From: Rhizobium aethiopicum
GTDB taxonomy: Bacteria; Pseudomonadota; Alphaproteobacteria; Rhizobiales; Rhizobiaceae
Direction: 5' to 3'
NCBI RefSeq assembly: GCF_014197535.1
Contig: NZ_JACIFV010000002.1
Span: 186,001 to 250,000, forward strand
Length of the DNA: 64,000 bases
Within the stretch, counting starts at the first letter, position 1. The number at the start of each line of letters is the position of its first letter. Under the pieces are notes generated by a model. It searched no databases, was not told the origin of the DNA, and was given only the letters and a program-made list of their open reading frames with translations. Below are positions 52,648 to 61,912 of the stretch, piece after piece. The position numbers were made by a program, and so were the translations under genes.

Positions 52648-53802
52648 TCAGTCGGCCGCAAGCGCAGTCAATATCTGATAGGCGGCGGCGACCCGATCCT
52701 CGTTGGGATAGTTTTTGTTGGCCAGGATGGCGATTCCAAGGCGCTCCTTGGGAATGAAGGCGACATAGGCGCCGAAGCCGTTGGTCGAGCCTGTCTTGTT
52801 GATCCAGACGTCGTCACGCGGTTTCATCGGCGGCCTGAGCTCAGAGACTGGAATTGTCTTCAGCATAGCGGCCGAATTGCCCTCGAGCAGGCTCTCCAGG
52901 GTGGCGGGATAGGCATATTGCTCCCAGATCAGACCCTGGGTCATCGCCCCGACACTGAAATATCCGTTATGGGTCCTGGCAATCGCTTGCTGCAGCGTTT
53001 CGTCGAGCTTGACCAGGCCCATATTGGCGCCGACGAAGCGGATCATGTCGCCGGCGGTCGATCTCACGCCATAGGCTTCGGAGGAGAGCAGGGCCGGCGT
53101 CAGCCGCGCCGGCTCGCCGTTGCGCTTATAGCCTTGAGCATAATCGGCCAGCCGCGACTTCGGCACCTTGATAAAGGTGTTCTTCAATCCGAGAGCGGAA
53201 AACAGCTTGCCTTCCATCAGGGCGGCGAAATCGCCGCCCATCGCCTTCGCGGTGATATAGCCGAGCATGCCAATGCTCGGATTGGCGTAACTTCTCTGCG
53301 TCCCCGCCGCGTAAGAGGGCTGCCAGGCGGCGAAATAGGAAAGCAGCTGCTTTTCGGTCTTGATGTCATCGGGCAGCTGCAGCGGAAATCCGCCGGCGGT
53401 ATGGGTGGCGAGATTGATCAGCGCGACATCGCCGAACGGCTTGCCCTTCATCGCCGGCAGATATGTGCTCACCTTGCCGTCAAGCGAAAACCTGCCCTTC
53501 GCGTCAGCGTAAGATGCCAGCGTCGCAGTGAAAGTCTTGCTGACCGATCCGAGTTCGAACAGCGTCGTCGGCGCCACTGGCCGGCCGGTCTCCTTCGATT
53601 CGACGCCATAAGTGAAGACATGCTGCTCTCCATCGATGGTGATGCCGACGGCAATACCCGGAATGGCGTTTTTCTCCATGACCGGCTTGATCGCGGCGTC
53701 GGCGATCGTCCTCACTTTCGCGGCATCGGCGGCAAAGCCGCTTGCGCAAGTGCATGTCGAGATCAACGCGGCCGATAAAATTCTTATCCCAATAATCTTC
53801 AT
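52648..53802 (-). CDS. ampC: Class C beta-lactamase
   Basis: A 384-aa serine hydrolase with signal peptide (residues 1-24, ending GFA). The three active-site boxes are present: SVSK (nucleophile Ser and Lys), YAN and KTG. Length and order fit AmpC cephalosporinases rather than DD-peptidases. ATG 53802 lies nine bases after GGAGG; the upstream ATGs are too near the site. The divergent ampR at 53927 is the classic inducible arrangement, so expression likely follows cell-wall turnover signals. It works in the periplasm. Confidence 0.9.
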   Translation of the reverse strand: MKIIGIRILSAALISTCTCASGFAADAAKVRTIADAAIKPVMEKNAIPGIAVGITIDGEQHVFTYGVESKETGRPVAPTTLFELGSVSKTFTATLASYADAKGRFSLDGKVSTYLPAMKGKPFGDVALINLATHTAGGFPLQLPDDIKTEKQLLSYFAAWQPSYAAGTQRSYANPSIGMLGYITAKAMGGDFAALMEGKLFSALGLKNTFIKVPKSRLADYAQGYKRNGEPARLTPALLSSEAYGVRSTAGDMIRFVGANMGLVKLDETLQQAIARTHNGYFSVGAMTQGLIWEQYAYPATLESLLEGNSAAMLKTIPVSELRPPMKPRDDVWINKTGSTNGFGAYVAFIPKERLGIAILANKNYPNEDRVAAAYQILTALAAD

Positions 53803-53890
53803 ATCAGTCATCCTCCAAAGGTCGGTCAACAGAGCGTGAAGCGCACTCAGACCGCGTTTAAAGGCGCTGTTTTCCGATCACAAACGATGA

Positions 53891-53906
53891 TATCTCGCGG
53901 GAGATA
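53891..53906 (+). promoter_or_regulatory. Candidate AmpR operator
   Basis: TATCTC-GCGG-GAGATA, a perfect inverted repeat in the 124-base ampC/ampR space, 20 bases before ampR. LysR regulators bind short dyads of this kind between divergent genes; it does not exactly match the enterobacterial AmpR box. Confidence 0.45.
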
Positions 53907-53926
53907 AAAGAAAATCTGGGGCTTAC

Positions 53927-54802
53927 ATGGTTCGTCCATTCCTCCCGCTGAACGGTCTCCGCGCCTTCGAAGCCTCCGCCAGGCATCTGAGCTTCACCCG
54001 CGCCGCAATTGAGCTCTGCGTCACCCAGGCGGCCGTCAGCCAGCAGGTCAAGGGCCTGGAGAAGCGGTTGGGCGTGGCTTTGTTCCAGCGCCTTCCCCGC
54101 GGCTTGAAGATCACCGCGGAAGGCGAAGCGCTGCTGCCGACGGTCACCGCCTCCTTCGACCAGATGGCGGCGACGCTCGATAGGATCGAGGCCGGGCAGG
54201 TGCGCGAACTGCTGTTCCTCGGTGTCGTCGGAACCTTCGCCGTCGGCTGGCTCCTGCCGCGGCTTGCGGACTTCCAGCGCCGGCATCCCTTCATTGATCT
54301 GCGCATTTCCACCAACAACAACCGCGTCGATCCGGCGGCAGAAGGGCTCGATTTCACCATCCGCTTCGGCAACGGCTCATGGCACGGCACGCAGGCTGAG
54401 CGCCTGTTCGAGGCGCCGCTTTCACCTCTCTGCATCCCGAAACTGGCCGATGATCTCCAATCGCCGGCAGACCTTGCCGGGATGACGCTGCTTCGCAGCT
54501 ACCGCACGGATGAGTGGAGCACCTGGTTCCAGGCCGCGGGCGTGCCGCCGGCCGCCCAGATCAATGCCGGCATCGTCTTCGATTCCTCCGTCGGCATGAT
54601 GGAGGCGGCTCTGCAGGGGCTCGGCGTGGCGCTCGCCCCGCCCTCGATGTTTTCAAGGCACCTCTGCTCGGGTGCGATCGTGCAGCCCTTCGCCACCGTC
54701 ATCTCGCTCGGAAGCTATTGGCTGACGCGCCTGCAGTCGCGGCCGGTCACGCCGGCCATGCACGCTTTTTCCGACTGGATCTTTTCGGAAATGGAAAGGT
54801 AA
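53927..54802 (+). CDS. ampR: LysR-family regulator AmpR
   Basis: A 291-aa regulator with the LysR helix-turn-helix in the first 60 residues (LPLNGLRAFEASARHLSFTRAA, CVTQAAVSQQVKGLE) and a periplasmic-binding-protein-like effector domain. The start MVRPFLPLNGLRAFEA and RTDEWSTWF are typical of the AmpR/GcvA group. Effectors of AmpR are muropeptides. Divergent from ampC, sharing the dyad at 53891-53906, and followed by a bidirectional terminator. Confidence 0.88.
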   Translation: MVRPFLPLNGLRAFEASARHLSFTRAAIELCVTQAAVSQQVKGLEKRLGVALFQRLPRGLKITAEGEALLPTVTASFDQMAATLDRIEAGQVRELLFLGVVGTFAVGWLLPRLADFQRRHPFIDLRISTNNNRVDPAAEGLDFTIRFGNGSWHGTQAERLFEAPLSPLCIPKLADDLQSPADLAGMTLLRSYRTDEWSTWFQAAGVPPAAQINAGIVFDSSVGMMEAALQGLGVALAPPSMFSRHLCSGAIVQPFATVISLGSYWLTRLQSRPVTPAMHAFSDWIFSEMER

Positions 54803-54808
54803 TCCAGG

Positions 54809-54834
54809 GGAGCGCCCACCGGAATGGGCGCTCC
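54809..54834. terminator. Bidirectional terminator between ampR and the sugar-binding gene
   Basis: Perfect 10-base stem GGAGCGCCCA/TGGGCGCTCC with loop CCGGAA between convergent genes (stops at 54802 and 54844). T-runs are weak on both sides, but placement and stem strength argue for termination. Confidence 0.7.
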
Positions 54835-54843
54835 GATTAAGGG

Positions 54844-55833
54844 TCATTTCTGGATGCAAGTGTCGACCGTATCCTTGGTGCACTCGTCCAGCCCGGTAAA
54901 GACCGGATCATCGACCTTCTTGCCCGAGATCAGGTCCATCATCACGGTCGGCGCCTTGTAGCCCATTTCGAACGGCCGCTGGCCGACGAGCGCGGTCACC
55001 AAGCCTTCCTTGGCGATCGCCACTTCGTCGCCGATCGTGTCGGCGGCGCCAATGACGAACTCGTTCTTGCCGATCTTGTCGGCCATCGGCTTGAACAGGT
55101 CGCGATAGGGCTGCGGGGCGCCGAACAGCGGCCAACCGCCCATGATACCGAAGGCATCGAGGTCGGGATTGGCGGCAAGGATGTCGGTCATCGCCTGCAC
55201 GCCCTTGGCGCCGTCGTCATTGGTAAAGACCGGGCAGCCCGCCACCTCGGTCCAGCCGCCTTCGCCCTTGAGGGCGTCGAGTCCCTTCTTGCCGCTCAAC
55301 GTGTCACGCATGCCCTGAGCGCGGCGCAGGATGTTGTCGGCGCCGGGATTGCCTTCGATCGTGCAGATCTTGCCGCCCTTCGGCTTGGCCTTCTTGATAT
55401 ATTCGCCGATCTTGGCGCCCATGAGGTAGTTGTCGGTGCCGAGATAGGTCTTGCGCAGCGCCGAATCTTCCGCCGCCAGATCGGCATCGAGGGTCATGAC
55501 GGGTACGCTCGGATTGGCGGTCTTCAGCGTCTGGGCGATCAGTTTGGCGTTCGACGGCGAGATGGCAATTGCCGCCGTATCGGCCTTGCCGAGCATATCC
55601 TGGACGATCTGCGCTTCGCCGGCCTCATCCGAGGTCGATGCCGGGCCGGTATAGAAGCATTCATATTCGGCCGAAGCGTTTTCCTTGTTCCACTTCTGGC
55701 AACCCTGGTTGATCGCTTCGAAGAACGGGTTGTCGAGGCCCTTGACGACAATGACCAACTGCTTCTTGGCTGCCAGGGCCTGACCGGCCGTCAACGCCAG
55801 GACTGCAGCTGTAAGCAATAATGCCTTCCTCAT
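54844..55833 (-). CDS. Sugar ABC transporter periplasmic binding protein
   Basis: A 329-aa Peripla_BP_4 protein with signal peptide (1-21, ending ALA). Mature sequence begins KKQLVIVVKGLDNPFFEAI; inner strands carry AIAISPSNAK and LDADLAAEDSAL as in ribose/fructose-type binders. Ligand contacts are not deducible. It is downstream of an epimerase gene (48 bases) and divergent from the ATPase and permease genes, with which it forms a CUT2-type importer. Confidence 0.87.
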   Translation of the reverse strand: MRKALLLTAAVLALTAGQALAAKKQLVIVVKGLDNPFFEAINQGCQKWNKENASAEYECFYTGPASTSDEAGEAQIVQDMLGKADTAAIAISPSNAKLIAQTLKTANPSVPVMTLDADLAAEDSALRKTYLGTDNYLMGAKIGEYIKKAKPKGGKICTIEGNPGADNILRRAQGMRDTLSGKKGLDALKGEGGWTEVAGCPVFTNDDGAKGVQAMTDILAANPDLDAFGIMGGWPLFGAPQPYRDLFKPMADKIGKNEFVIGAADTIGDEVAIAKEGLVTALVGQRPFEMGYKAPTVMMDLISGKKVDDPVFTGLDECTKDTVDTCIQK

Positions 55834-55881
55834 AGCTTCCTCCCATTGAAAAAGACGGGCGCTTCTGCACCCGCCGCGTTA

Positions 55882-56862
55882 TCAACCTGGATACCAGACG
55901 ACCCGAGGCTCCTCCTTCGACCGCTGGTAGTCCCAAGCCGAATTGATCAGCTTTTCCAGATCGTAGACCGGCTTCCAGTCCAGCAGATATCTGGCCTTGC
56001 TGTTGTCCATCCAGTTCGAGTGATATTCGCTCGGAATGTCGACGGAGCCGAGCCCGCGCGTGCGGGCGAGATAAGCGGCGACCTCGCCGTAATCGACCGG
56101 CCGGTCCATCGCGATGTTGAAGAGCTGGCCCACGGCGCGCGGATTGTCGATCGCCGCCAGGATCGCGGAGACGAGATCGTCGACATGGACGAAATTGCGC
56201 TTCAGCGGCCGCCCGTCGGCATCGCGCAGCAGTGGCACGGTGCCGTCGCGCGCATAACGTTCCGCATCGGCCGGCGGCACCAAGCTCTTCCAATCCGGCC
56301 CGCCGAAGACATCCTCGCCGAAAGAGAGGGTAAACTTGAAATCGTCTCTCTCCATGATCCAGGGGGCGCGCAGGCAGCAGCTGTTGATGCCATATTGAAT
56401 GGCGAACTGCTCCAGCATCACCTCTTCCAGCACCTTGGAGAGCGCGTAGCAGCCGGGATAGGCGCGATGCGGCGTCTTTTCGGTCACCGGCCCATCGTGA
56501 CGATAGAAGAAATGGCCGATGCCGGCATCGCCGCCGATCAGGATGAACTGCCGCGCCGTCGAGCTTAGGCGAAAGGCCTCGAGCAGCCAGAACAGCCCCT
56601 TGACGGTAACGTCCATCACATCGTCAGGCGTTTCCTTGCAGGTGGCGAGATGCAGCACATGAGTGACGCCCGCCATCGCCGCTGCGACAACATTGCTGTC
56701 GGCGATCGAACCCTTCACGACACTGACGCGGTCGGTTTCCTCAAGCACGCGATTATGGCAAAGCGCGCGAATGCGTGCTTTGGAAAATCGCGGCTCGTCA
56801 AGCAGCCCAGTAATGAAGCGCCGCCCGACCTTGCCCGTAGCCCCGGTGACAAGGATCAGCAT
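55882..56862 (-). CDS. NAD(P)-dependent epimerase/dehydratase (extended SDR)
   Basis: A 326-aa protein beginning MLILVTGATGKVGRRFI (Rossmann glycine motif), with YALSKVLEEVML supplying the Tyr-x3-Lys pair. It belongs to the galactose/sugar-aldose SDR group often encoded with CUT2 sugar importers, where it may reduce or oxidise the imported sugar. It heads a two-gene minus-strand unit with the binding protein. Substrate unknown. Confidence 0.8.
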   Translation of the reverse strand: MLILVTGATGKVGRRFITGLLDEPRFSKARIRALCHNRVLEETDRVSVVKGSIADSNVVAAAMAGVTHVLHLATCKETPDDVMDVTVKGLFWLLEAFRLSSTARQFILIGGDAGIGHFFYRHDGPVTEKTPHRAYPGCYALSKVLEEVMLEQFAIQYGINSCCLRAPWIMERDDFKFTLSFGEDVFGGPDWKSLVPPADAERYARDGTVPLLRDADGRPLKRNFVHVDDLVSAILAAIDNPRAVGQLFNIAMDRPVDYGEVAAYLARTRGLGSVDIPSEYHSNWMDNSKARYLLDWKPVYDLEKLINSAWDYQRSKEEPRVVWYPG

Positions 56863-56970
56863 ACCTCTCTCCCCAGCAACAGCTAATATGCGCGCGTTTC
56901 CCGCGTCAATCTGTATTTGTCGTACTAAAATAGATTTTTGTGATGAGGGGCCGTTTTAGCGGACATTCGA

Positions 56971-56999
56971 TTGACGATTCCTGGCGCTTTTGCATTAAT
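56971..56999 (+). promoter_or_regulatory. Promoter of the ABC importer ATPase/permease operon
   Basis: TTGACG (56971-56976), 17-base spacer, ATTAAT (56994-56999), 110 bases before the ATPase gene in the divergent 247-base gap. Confidence 0.5.
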
Positions 57000-57109
57000 G
57001 AACCCAATCGCTCTTCCGGGAGGAGATCGGCAAAAGCGAGATCGCAGGCGTCTGACCGGCTATCGGCAAGCGGCGGCGCGGGCATGCAGGTTCCGGGGAG
57101 GGTAGTCGG

Positions 57110-57853
57110 CTGGTTGCGGTTCTCGAACTTACCAATATCTCAAAACATTTCGGCGCCATCCAGGCGGTGAACGACGTGTCGTTTACGCTCGAAGCCGGCC
57201 AGGTCGTCGGTCTGATGGGCGATAACGGCGCGGGAAAGAGCACGCTGGTCAAGATGATCGCCGGCAACTTCCGGCCGAGCGAGGGCACGATGCGGCTCGA
57301 CGGCAAGGAAATCGTCATGCACCGGCCGGTCGAGGCGCGCCAGCACGGCATCGAGATCGTCCATCAGGATCTGGCGCTCTGCAACAATCTGACGGCCGCC
57401 GCCAACGTCTTCCTCGGCCGGGAGCTCCGCCGCGGCATCGGTCCGTTCCGCGTGCTCGATTACAAGACGATGTACAGGCGCGCCGGCGAGATCTTCAAGG
57501 AGCTGAAATCGGAAACCCGCCCACGCGACCTCGTCAAGCAGATGTCGGGCGGCCAGCGCCAGGCGGTGGCGATCGGCCGCACCATGCTGTCGGAAGCGAA
57601 GATCGTGCTGATGGACGAGCCGACCGCTGCGATTTCGGTCCGCCAGGTGGCGGAGGTCTTGAACCTGATCCGCGAGCTGCGCGATCGCGGCATCGCGGTT
57701 GTGTTGATCAGTCACCGCATGCCCGATGTCTTCACCGTCGCCGACCGGGTGATCGTCATGCGCCGCGGCCGGAAAGTCGCCGACAAATCGATCGCGTCGA
57801 GTTCGCCGGAGGAAGTGACGGGTCTCATAACAGGCGCCATCGAACAGGTTTGA
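57110..57853 (+). CDS. Sugar ABC importer ATPase (single domain), probable CTG start
   Basis: A 247-aa ATPase if started at CTG 57110, which has GGGGAGGG at 57095-57102 in perfect position. The N-terminus then reads VAVLELTNISKHFGAIQAVN, the standard opening of sugar importer ATPases; the next usable codon, GTG 57167, would cut it off. Walker A is GDNGAGKST, signature MSGGQRQAVAIG, Walker B IVLMDEPTA, and His switch ISHRM. Half the length of the usual CUT2 ATPase (RbsA), so it is of the FrcA type that forms homodimers. The permease follows after 33 bases. Confidence 0.88.
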   Translation: MVAVLELTNISKHFGAIQAVNDVSFTLEAGQVVGLMGDNGAGKSTLVKMIAGNFRPSEGTMRLDGKEIVMHRPVEARQHGIEIVHQDLALCNNLTAAANVFLGRELRRGIGPFRVLDYKTMYRRAGEIFKELKSETRPRDLVKQMSGGQRQAVAIGRTMLSEAKIVLMDEPTAAISVRQVAEVLNLIRELRDRGIAVVLISHRMPDVFTVADRVIVMRRGRKVADKSIASSSPEEVTGLITGAIEQV

Positions 57854-57886
57854 GCGGCGCGGCACGGGCAGAAAAGAAGGTCAGCA

Positions 57887-58885
57887 ATGGCAGTTACCCT
57901 CGATCAGACGATTGCGCAGAGAGAGCGAAGCCGGCTTTCGGAGTTCATCGGCAGCCAGACCTTCTGGGTGCTGATCGCCGTCATTCTCGCCTGCCTCTTC
58001 CTGTCCTTCGCCACCGATTCCTTCGCGACGGCGAAGAACCTCTACAACATCACCCGCAACGTCACATTCGTCGCCATCATCGCGCTCGGCATGACGCTCG
58101 TCATCATCACCGGCGGCATCGACCTATCGGTCGGCTCGGTGCTCTGCCTTTGCAGCATGGTGCTGGCGGTCACCATGCATGCCGGTTACAGCATCGAGGT
58201 CGGCATAGCGGCCGCGATCGGCACGGCGCTTGTCGTCGGCGCCTTCAATGGCGTGATGATCGCCTATCTCGATTTCCCGCCCTTCGTGGTGACGCTCGGC
58301 ATGCTGTCGGTGGCGCGCAGCCTCGCCATGGTCGCCTCCAACAACACCGTCGTCTTCCAGTTCGGCCCCGATCATGACCAACTCCTGGCGCTCGGCGGCG
58401 GCGCTTGGTTCCTCGGCATCGCCAATCCGGTCCTCTACATGATCATACTGGCGCTGCTGACCGGCTTCGTGCTGCGCTGGACGCGGTTCGGCCGCTATAT
58501 CTTCGCGATCGGCGGCAATGAGCATGCTGCAACACTGACCGGTGTTCCCGTGCGCAGCATCAAGGTCGCCGTCTACATGATCTCGGCGCTGTCGGCCGGC
58601 ATTGCCGGCATCGTCCAGACCGGCTGGCTCGGCGCCGTCACCACCAATATCGGCGCCGGCATGGAGCTGCAGGTCATCGCCGCCGCCGTCATCGGCGGCG
58701 CCAATCTCGCCGGCGGCGTCGGCACCGCCTTCGGCGCCCTGGTTGGCGCGGCTCTGATCGAAGTGATCCGCAACAGCCTCGGCCTGCTCGGCATCAACGC
58801 CTTCTGGCAGGGGACCTTTATCGGCGGCGCGATCGTGCTGGCGGTGCTGTTCGATCGGATCCGGAATTTCAGGCAGAGCGAGTAG
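57887..58885 (+). CDS. Sugar ABC importer permease (RbsC/FrcC-like)
   Basis: A 332-aa inner-membrane protein with about ten helices and the CUT2 permease motif GGIDLSVGSV; near the end AAAVIGGANLAGGVGTAFGALVGA is another family hallmark. It forms the channel for the sugar delivered by the divergent binding-protein gene. Start is ATG 57887. Confidence 0.9.
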   Translation: MAVTLDQTIAQRERSRLSEFIGSQTFWVLIAVILACLFLSFATDSFATAKNLYNITRNVTFVAIIALGMTLVIITGGIDLSVGSVLCLCSMVLAVTMHAGYSIEVGIAAAIGTALVVGAFNGVMIAYLDFPPFVVTLGMLSVARSLAMVASNNTVVFQFGPDHDQLLALGGGAWFLGIANPVLYMIILALLTGFVLRWTRFGRYIFAIGGNEHAATLTGVPVRSIKVAVYMISALSAGIAGIVQTGWLGAVTTNIGAGMELQVIAAAVIGGANLAGGVGTAFGALVGAALIEVIRNSLGLLGINAFWQGTFIGGAIVLAVLFDRIRNFRQSE

Positions 58886-58976
58886 GCTGCGGTCCTTCGA
58901 CAGCAGCATGCGTAAAAACAATGAGCTGAGCGCGAGCGGATCCGAATGTCTCGGCGCGCTTTGATGCTACCGCAAT

Positions 58977-59303
58977 CTAGGCTGCCGGCGGGCGGTACCG
59001 GATCGACTTCGCTCTTTCCAGGGCGTGGATCGTGTCCTCGACTTCGAGCAGCACGGTGGTCTCGATCGAGCTGAGCGCGCCGCCGGCGCCGATCGCAAGC
59101 GTGACGGCCGCCATCGACACGTTGTCGGGCGCCTCCCACAAATTCCATCCGTCATGCTCGCCAAAGGCATACCAGAACCCATGGAGTTTGCCGCCCACGG
59201 ATTCGATGTAGCTGCGTGCCGCCTCGCGGCGATCTTCAGGCTTTTCGATCATGCGCGCCCAGGTTTCGGGCGTGTAGCTGAAGCGTGTGAGATACATGGC
59301 CAT
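58977..59303 (-). CDS. GYD-domain protein
   Basis: A 108-aa protein of the GYD family: MYLTRFSYTPETWARMI at the start, GGKLHGFWYAFGEHDGW in the middle. GGAGG lies nine bases before ATG 59303. The family is small, alpha/beta, common in Rhizobium and without known function. Single minus-strand gene. Confidence 0.8.
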   Translation of the reverse strand: MAMYLTRFSYTPETWARMIEKPEDRREAARSYIESVGGKLHGFWYAFGEHDGWNLWEAPDNVSMAAVTLAIGAGGALSSIETTVLLEVEDTIHALERAKSIRYRPPAA

Positions 59304-59434
59304 GGTCTGCTTCCTCCGCCAGACCGACAGAGTAAACGCTCAAGCCGGGAGGAAGGCCAGTCACTCAATGTGCGTATTGGGTGTCGGTGGGCGGATCGGC
59401 GGCGAAAATGACGCCGCCGGGACCGCCTGCTGGT

Positions 59435-60223
59435 TTAAACCTCGATGATGTAGACAATCGTCAAAGCATCGGGATCGACGATGACGATCCGGCCATCCGC
59501 AAGGATGAAGAAGCGATAGCCTTCATATTGCGGAACGATCTTGACGATGCGTGGGGGCAGTGGTTCGAGCCGCACTTTCTTCGGGATTTTCACCCCGACG
59601 GAGACCGTGAAGTCCACTTCCTTCACCGGCGCTACATGGACCTCCTTCACGACCGTTCGAATTTCGGTCTGTTGCTCGACCGAGATGTTGACGTTGGTGG
59701 TGTTCGAAGTCTGTTTGTTCGTCGTCGTGTTGTTGTTGACGTTGGTTTCCGACGAGCTCTTGTTTGTCGTCGTCGCGTTCTGATCGCTCGGCTGCTTCGT
59801 CGTATCGCCGCTCTGCGTGGTGGTGGTGCCGGATTTGGCGGCGGGCTTCTGTTCGGTCGTGGTGGCGCCGCTGGCGTCCGGCGATGCGGGCTTGGTTTCC
59901 GTCGAAGCCTTGCCCGAGGTGCTTCCGCTCGTCGCGCTGTTGTCGTTGGAAGGCTGTTCAGCGCTCTTTTTCATGTCGGAGCCCTGGCCGGATTTCTGCT
60001 GCGTCGTCTGGCCCTTGCCCTGCGGGCAGGCCCCGGAAGCATCGGGGGTGCAGTCGGTCTTGCCGGCGCCGGACTGTGAACCGGAATCCGTGCTTTGAGA
60101 ACCGGACTGGGTCTGGCCGCTGCTCTTGGTGGTGTCCTGCTGGGCTGCGGCCGGCAGTGTCGCCAACGGTGACACGCTGAGCGACAGCGCTGCCAGAAGC
60201 ATGGTGAGATGGTTGCTTTTCAT
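59435..60223 (-). CDS. Exported low-complexity protein with C-terminal DUF1236 domain
   Basis: A 262-aa protein with signal peptide (1-26, ending PAAAQ), a 150-residue Ser/Thr/Gln/Asn-rich disordered middle (TTNKQTSNTTNVNISVEQQT), and a C-terminal DUF1236 module (PPRIVKIVPQYEGYRFFIL, DGRIVIVDP). The module also occurs in the next gene. GGAGATTGATC before ATG 60223 supports the start. Function unknown; possibly an outer-surface stalk protein. Confidence 0.75.
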   Translation of the reverse strand: MKSNHLTMLLAALSLSVSPLATLPAAAQQDTTKSSGQTQSGSQSTDSGSQSGAGKTDCTPDASGACPQGKGQTTQQKSGQGSDMKKSAEQPSNDNSATSGSTSGKASTETKPASPDASGATTTEQKPAAKSGTTTTQSGDTTKQPSDQNATTTNKSSSETNVNNNTTTNKQTSNTTNVNISVEQQTEIRTVVKEVHVAPVKEVDFTVSVGVKIPKKVRLEPLPPRIVKIVPQYEGYRFFILADGRIVIVDPDALTIVYIIEV

Positions 60224-60320
60224 GATCAATCTCCGAAGTTCGACCGCGCGATGCCGCCCGCATTCTCATGCGTGACATGCGCGCCCTGATTGTTGGAATG
60301 GCGGCTTTGCCGCCCGTTGG

Positions 60321-60716
60321 TCACTCGATGACCTGGATGACGGTCCGCGAGGAAGGTTCGACGATCACACGCTGATTATTGACGATCGCATAGGCATATT
60401 TCGGATCATCCGGAATTGGCGTCACGACGACGGTCTCCGGCAGGGGCTGTCCGACGACGACCTTCTCCTTCACCACGACGCGTTCAGCCGGGGCGGGAGC
60501 CTGCTCGACATAGGTCACCACCTTTGGCGGCGGCGGATCGATGACGCTGCCTGCGACGCCGCCGACGATGCCGCCGACGGCAGCACCCACCGGGCCGCCG
60601 ACGATCGCACCCGTCGCGGCGCCACCGACCGCACCTGTGACCGTCGACTGCTGCGCAAAGGCAGAGGCCGACGCCAGCAGGATGCCGGCAGCAGTTGTTA
60701 CTGCTTTGATATTCAT
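60321..60716 (-). CDS. Exported glycine-zipper protein with DUF1236 domain
   Basis: A 131-aa protein with signal peptide (1-21, ending AFAQ), a glycine-zipper stretch (GAIVGGPVGAAVGGIVGG) that can insert in membranes, and a C-terminal DUF1236 module (PDDPKYAYAIVNNQRVIVEP). GGAG precedes ATG 60716. Paralogous at its C-terminus to its downstream neighbour. Common rhizobial envelope protein of unknown role. Confidence 0.75.
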   Translation of the reverse strand: MNIKAVTTAAGILLASASAFAQQSTVTGAVGGAATGAIVGGPVGAAVGGIVGGVAGSVIDPPPPKVVTYVEQAPAPAERVVVKEKVVVGQPLPETVVVTPIPDDPKYAYAIVNNQRVIVEPSSRTVIQVIE

Positions 60717-60838
60717 CTGTTGCTCCATTGATGCGGTTGGTTCCGCTGGAGTGCCAACCGGTTAATGGAGGAACGGTTCCGGAGTTAGGACTTGAGGCCG
60801 GGGCTTAGCCGACCTTGGTCCCAGCCGCCGATCCCTCG

Positions 60839-61105
60839 CTACTGCGGGGGGAAACGGCTCAGCATCCGATCGTGGACATTCTCCTCACCGACGATCATCG
60901 CGGCAAGCGCGATGGCTTTGTCGCGGTCGGCGGGCTTTGTTATATAGCCTTCGAGCAGCACGACAGGGCCGAGCATCCTGACTTCGATAGCGCTGCTGTC
61001 GATGTCGGGATCAGCGGAAAGGGCTGCTTCGATTGTGGCGACAGTTGCTGCCGAACTGTGGCCTTGCGAAAAGCGCTCTTCGTGGTTGTTGGGGCCGAAC
61101 TTCAT
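60839..61105 (-). CDS. BON-domain protein
   Basis: An 88-aa protein from ATG 61105 with an excellent GGGAGGAGGAG site. The BON-like core reads VATIEAALSADPDIDSSAIEV, VVLLEGYITKPADRDKAIAL. No signal peptide. BON domains bind phospholipid or other ligands and are linked to osmotic stress. Single-domain version; stops just after FPPQ. Confidence 0.75.
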   Translation of the reverse strand: MKFGPNNHEERFSQGHSSAATVATIEAALSADPDIDSSAIEVRMLGPVVLLEGYITKPADRDKAIALAAMIVGEENVHDRMLSRFPPQ

Positions 61106-61378
61106 CTCCTCCTCCCGTTCCGCCCCTCCACGGACCTGCAGGTTACATGACTCTGTTATATGAACAGCAGATGCCGCCCTTCCAGTCCGACTTAGGTCCG
61201 GCTTTTCCCCGGCATCACCTGCCTTAGATGCTTCCCGTCCGATGGAAGGGACATTTCGGGAAGGTCCTGGTCGTTGTCGCGAAACACCGCCGAGACCTCC
61301 TGGCGAAGCGCCAACCTGCCATCCCGACGTCCGCGTTTCAGCGGATGGGGAAGGCGTCTTGTGAGGGTAACGGAACGA

Positions 61379-61666
61379 ATGGCAATACAGACGGTCGGTA
61401 TCGTGGACTGGCACACAAGCGAAGACTTCGCGCCTCTGATGCTCGTGATGGGCGGTCAGGAAAAACACAGGCTTGTCCGGTCGCTCGGCGAGGTCGCCGG
61501 CGCGCTTATCGCCGCCTGGCCGACGGATGACGGCCGGGAATATATAGCGGCTGTAAAGACCTGCCTGGACGCGATCCAGGGCAATATTTCGCCCGATGTG
61601 GCGCGCGCCGCACTCATTCGCGCCGCGGAGGAAGCCGGAATACGGGTGATCGCGGTTGTTCACTGA
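61379..61666 (+). CDS. DUF982 protein
   Basis: A 95-aa protein of the DUF982 family, found almost only in Rhizobiales: WPTDDGREYIAAVKTCLDAI and AARAALIRAAEEAGI-like helix at the end. ATG 61379 is chosen for the conserved beginning (MAIQTVGIVDW). Function unknown. It diverges from the BON gene across 270 bases. Confidence 0.7.
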   Translation: MAIQTVGIVDWHTSEDFAPLMLVMGGQEKHRLVRSLGEVAGALIAAWPTDDGREYIAAVKTCLDAIQGNISPDVARAALIRAAEEAGIRVIAVVH

Positions 61667-61912
61667 GACAGTGAGATGTCGCCTGAGCCGGCGGCATATG
61701 CACAGCGCTGTCGGGCCGGATGAAATGGTGGGGGCGGCCGGCCGCTGCTCGCACTCGGATCTCAGAAGGTTGTCTCGAGGGTAGTGTGGATCGCACAGAG
61801 CATAGGGGTGCGCGCGGAGACAGGAGAGGCTCCATCTGCGCGATCCGAAGCAAGAAACGCCCGCGGGCCGCAGGAGTTTCCGTACGGTGCCGTACTGAGC
61901 AAAGTACTTCCG

